Positions 63,741-64,000 of a stretch of DNA of 64,000 bases are shown here, one piece after another (within the stretch, counting starts at the first letter, position 1; the number at the start of each line of letters is the position of its first letter). The notes below the pieces were generated by a model, which saw only the letters and a program-made list of their open reading frames with translations, did not search any database and had not been told where the DNA came from. This DNA is from Lycorma delicatula. Its lineage: Eukaryota; Arthropoda; Insecta; Hemiptera; Fulgoridae. Location: the NCBI RefSeq assembly GCF_047948215.1, contig NC_134456.1, positions 203,620,034 to 203,684,033 of the forward strand. The letters are read 5' to 3'. Both the position numbers and the translations under genes were made by a program.

Positions 63741-64000
63741 CTCAAGACTTTTCGAAAACGGGAAAGCCATTCTTAAAAATAAATTTCGCATGCCAGATAT
63801 GATAGGAAACGAAGAGTGGTTTCCCCTTACAATCTTTACTGAACTGAATATACTATTGCATGTTAACATTCAAAGGCCACAGAAATGAAGGTCATAATCA
63901 GTTCTAAAAGTAACACTATGCTTCCCAAAGCATAGGTAGGTACATCAGTCTCTTGAGATTCTAACAATAGAATCACACAGGAACTAGATGTAAAGTGAGT
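63741..64000. repeat. Probable repeat running off the right edge
   Basis: Mid-GC, non-open text from about gacttttcgaaaacgggaaa to the window end (gaagagtggtttccccttac, atgcttcccaaagcatagg). The latter includes the near-palindrome tgcttcccaaagca. It is likely a mobile-element fragment continuing beyond the window. Confidence 0.4.

Noticed and set aside
1..64000. CRISPR array, operon, riboswitch or phage module
   Set aside because: No regularly spaced direct repeats, no tightly packed ORFs, no Shine-Dalgarno pattern. Content is eukaryotic repeat DNA.

Overview
The window looks like 64 kb of AT-rich, gene-poor nuclear DNA from an arthropod. An insect is most likely, and a hemipteran with a large repeat-rich genome is my best guess. 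The reasons are a nuclear copy of an insect-type mitochondrial 12S rRNA gene, tRNA-derived SINEs, an R1/Jockey-like LINE tail, an RTE-like LINE 3' end, Penelope-like GIY-YIG remnants, and many TA/CA microsatellites on a background that is roughly 70% A+T by eye. There are no bacterial-type operons, no CRISPR array, and no intact host gene that I can name. The window reads as intergenic or long-intron sequence.

Layout. 0-10 kb: a SINE (2.04 kb, +), the 3' end of an R1-like LINE (2.96-3.90 kb, +) closed by a perfect 24-bp palindrome, a second SINE (5.26-5.42 kb, -), a mitochondrial rrnS fragment next to a (TA)21 tract (8.1-8.5 kb), and a mid-GC dispersed repeat (8.6-9.2 kb). 10-25 kb: mostly featureless AT-rich sequence, broken by mid-GC islands at 14.4 and 15.3-17.7 kb that carry coding-like minus-strand frames, a perfect inverted repeat at 17.85 kb, a possible short exon (18.02-18.13 kb, -), and a palindromic cluster at 19.0-19.25 kb. 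25-39 kb: two Penelope-like endonuclease relics (25.6 and 37.2 kb), a complete 937-bp long-TIR transposon inserted in a TA tract (29.79-30.73 kb), a possible exon or LINE ORF1 piece (31.3 kb, -), the best open reading frame of the window (LINE reverse-transcriptase C-terminus, 33.68-34.31 kb, +), and a LINE 3'-UTR fragment (38.2 kb, -). 39-64 kb: microsatellites, a third SINE (49.1 kb), a dispersed repeat (49.7-50.1 kb), a probable solo LTR (51.6-52.5 kb), two large inverted-repeat elements (52.76-53.28 and 55.31-56.56 kb), a weak exon candidate (59.3 kb) and a repeat running off the right edge.

Function. No host pathway can be read from the window. What it records is a history of insertions: SINE/LINE retroposition, Penelope-like elements, DNA transposons that form long hairpins, an LTR element reduced to one LTR, and organelle DNA transfer. 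The recurring theme is elements built on long inverted repeats. I found no evidence of a previously undescribed molecular system. The items most worth checking are the 937-bp element, the two foldback-like elements, the mitochondrial insertion and the exon candidates.
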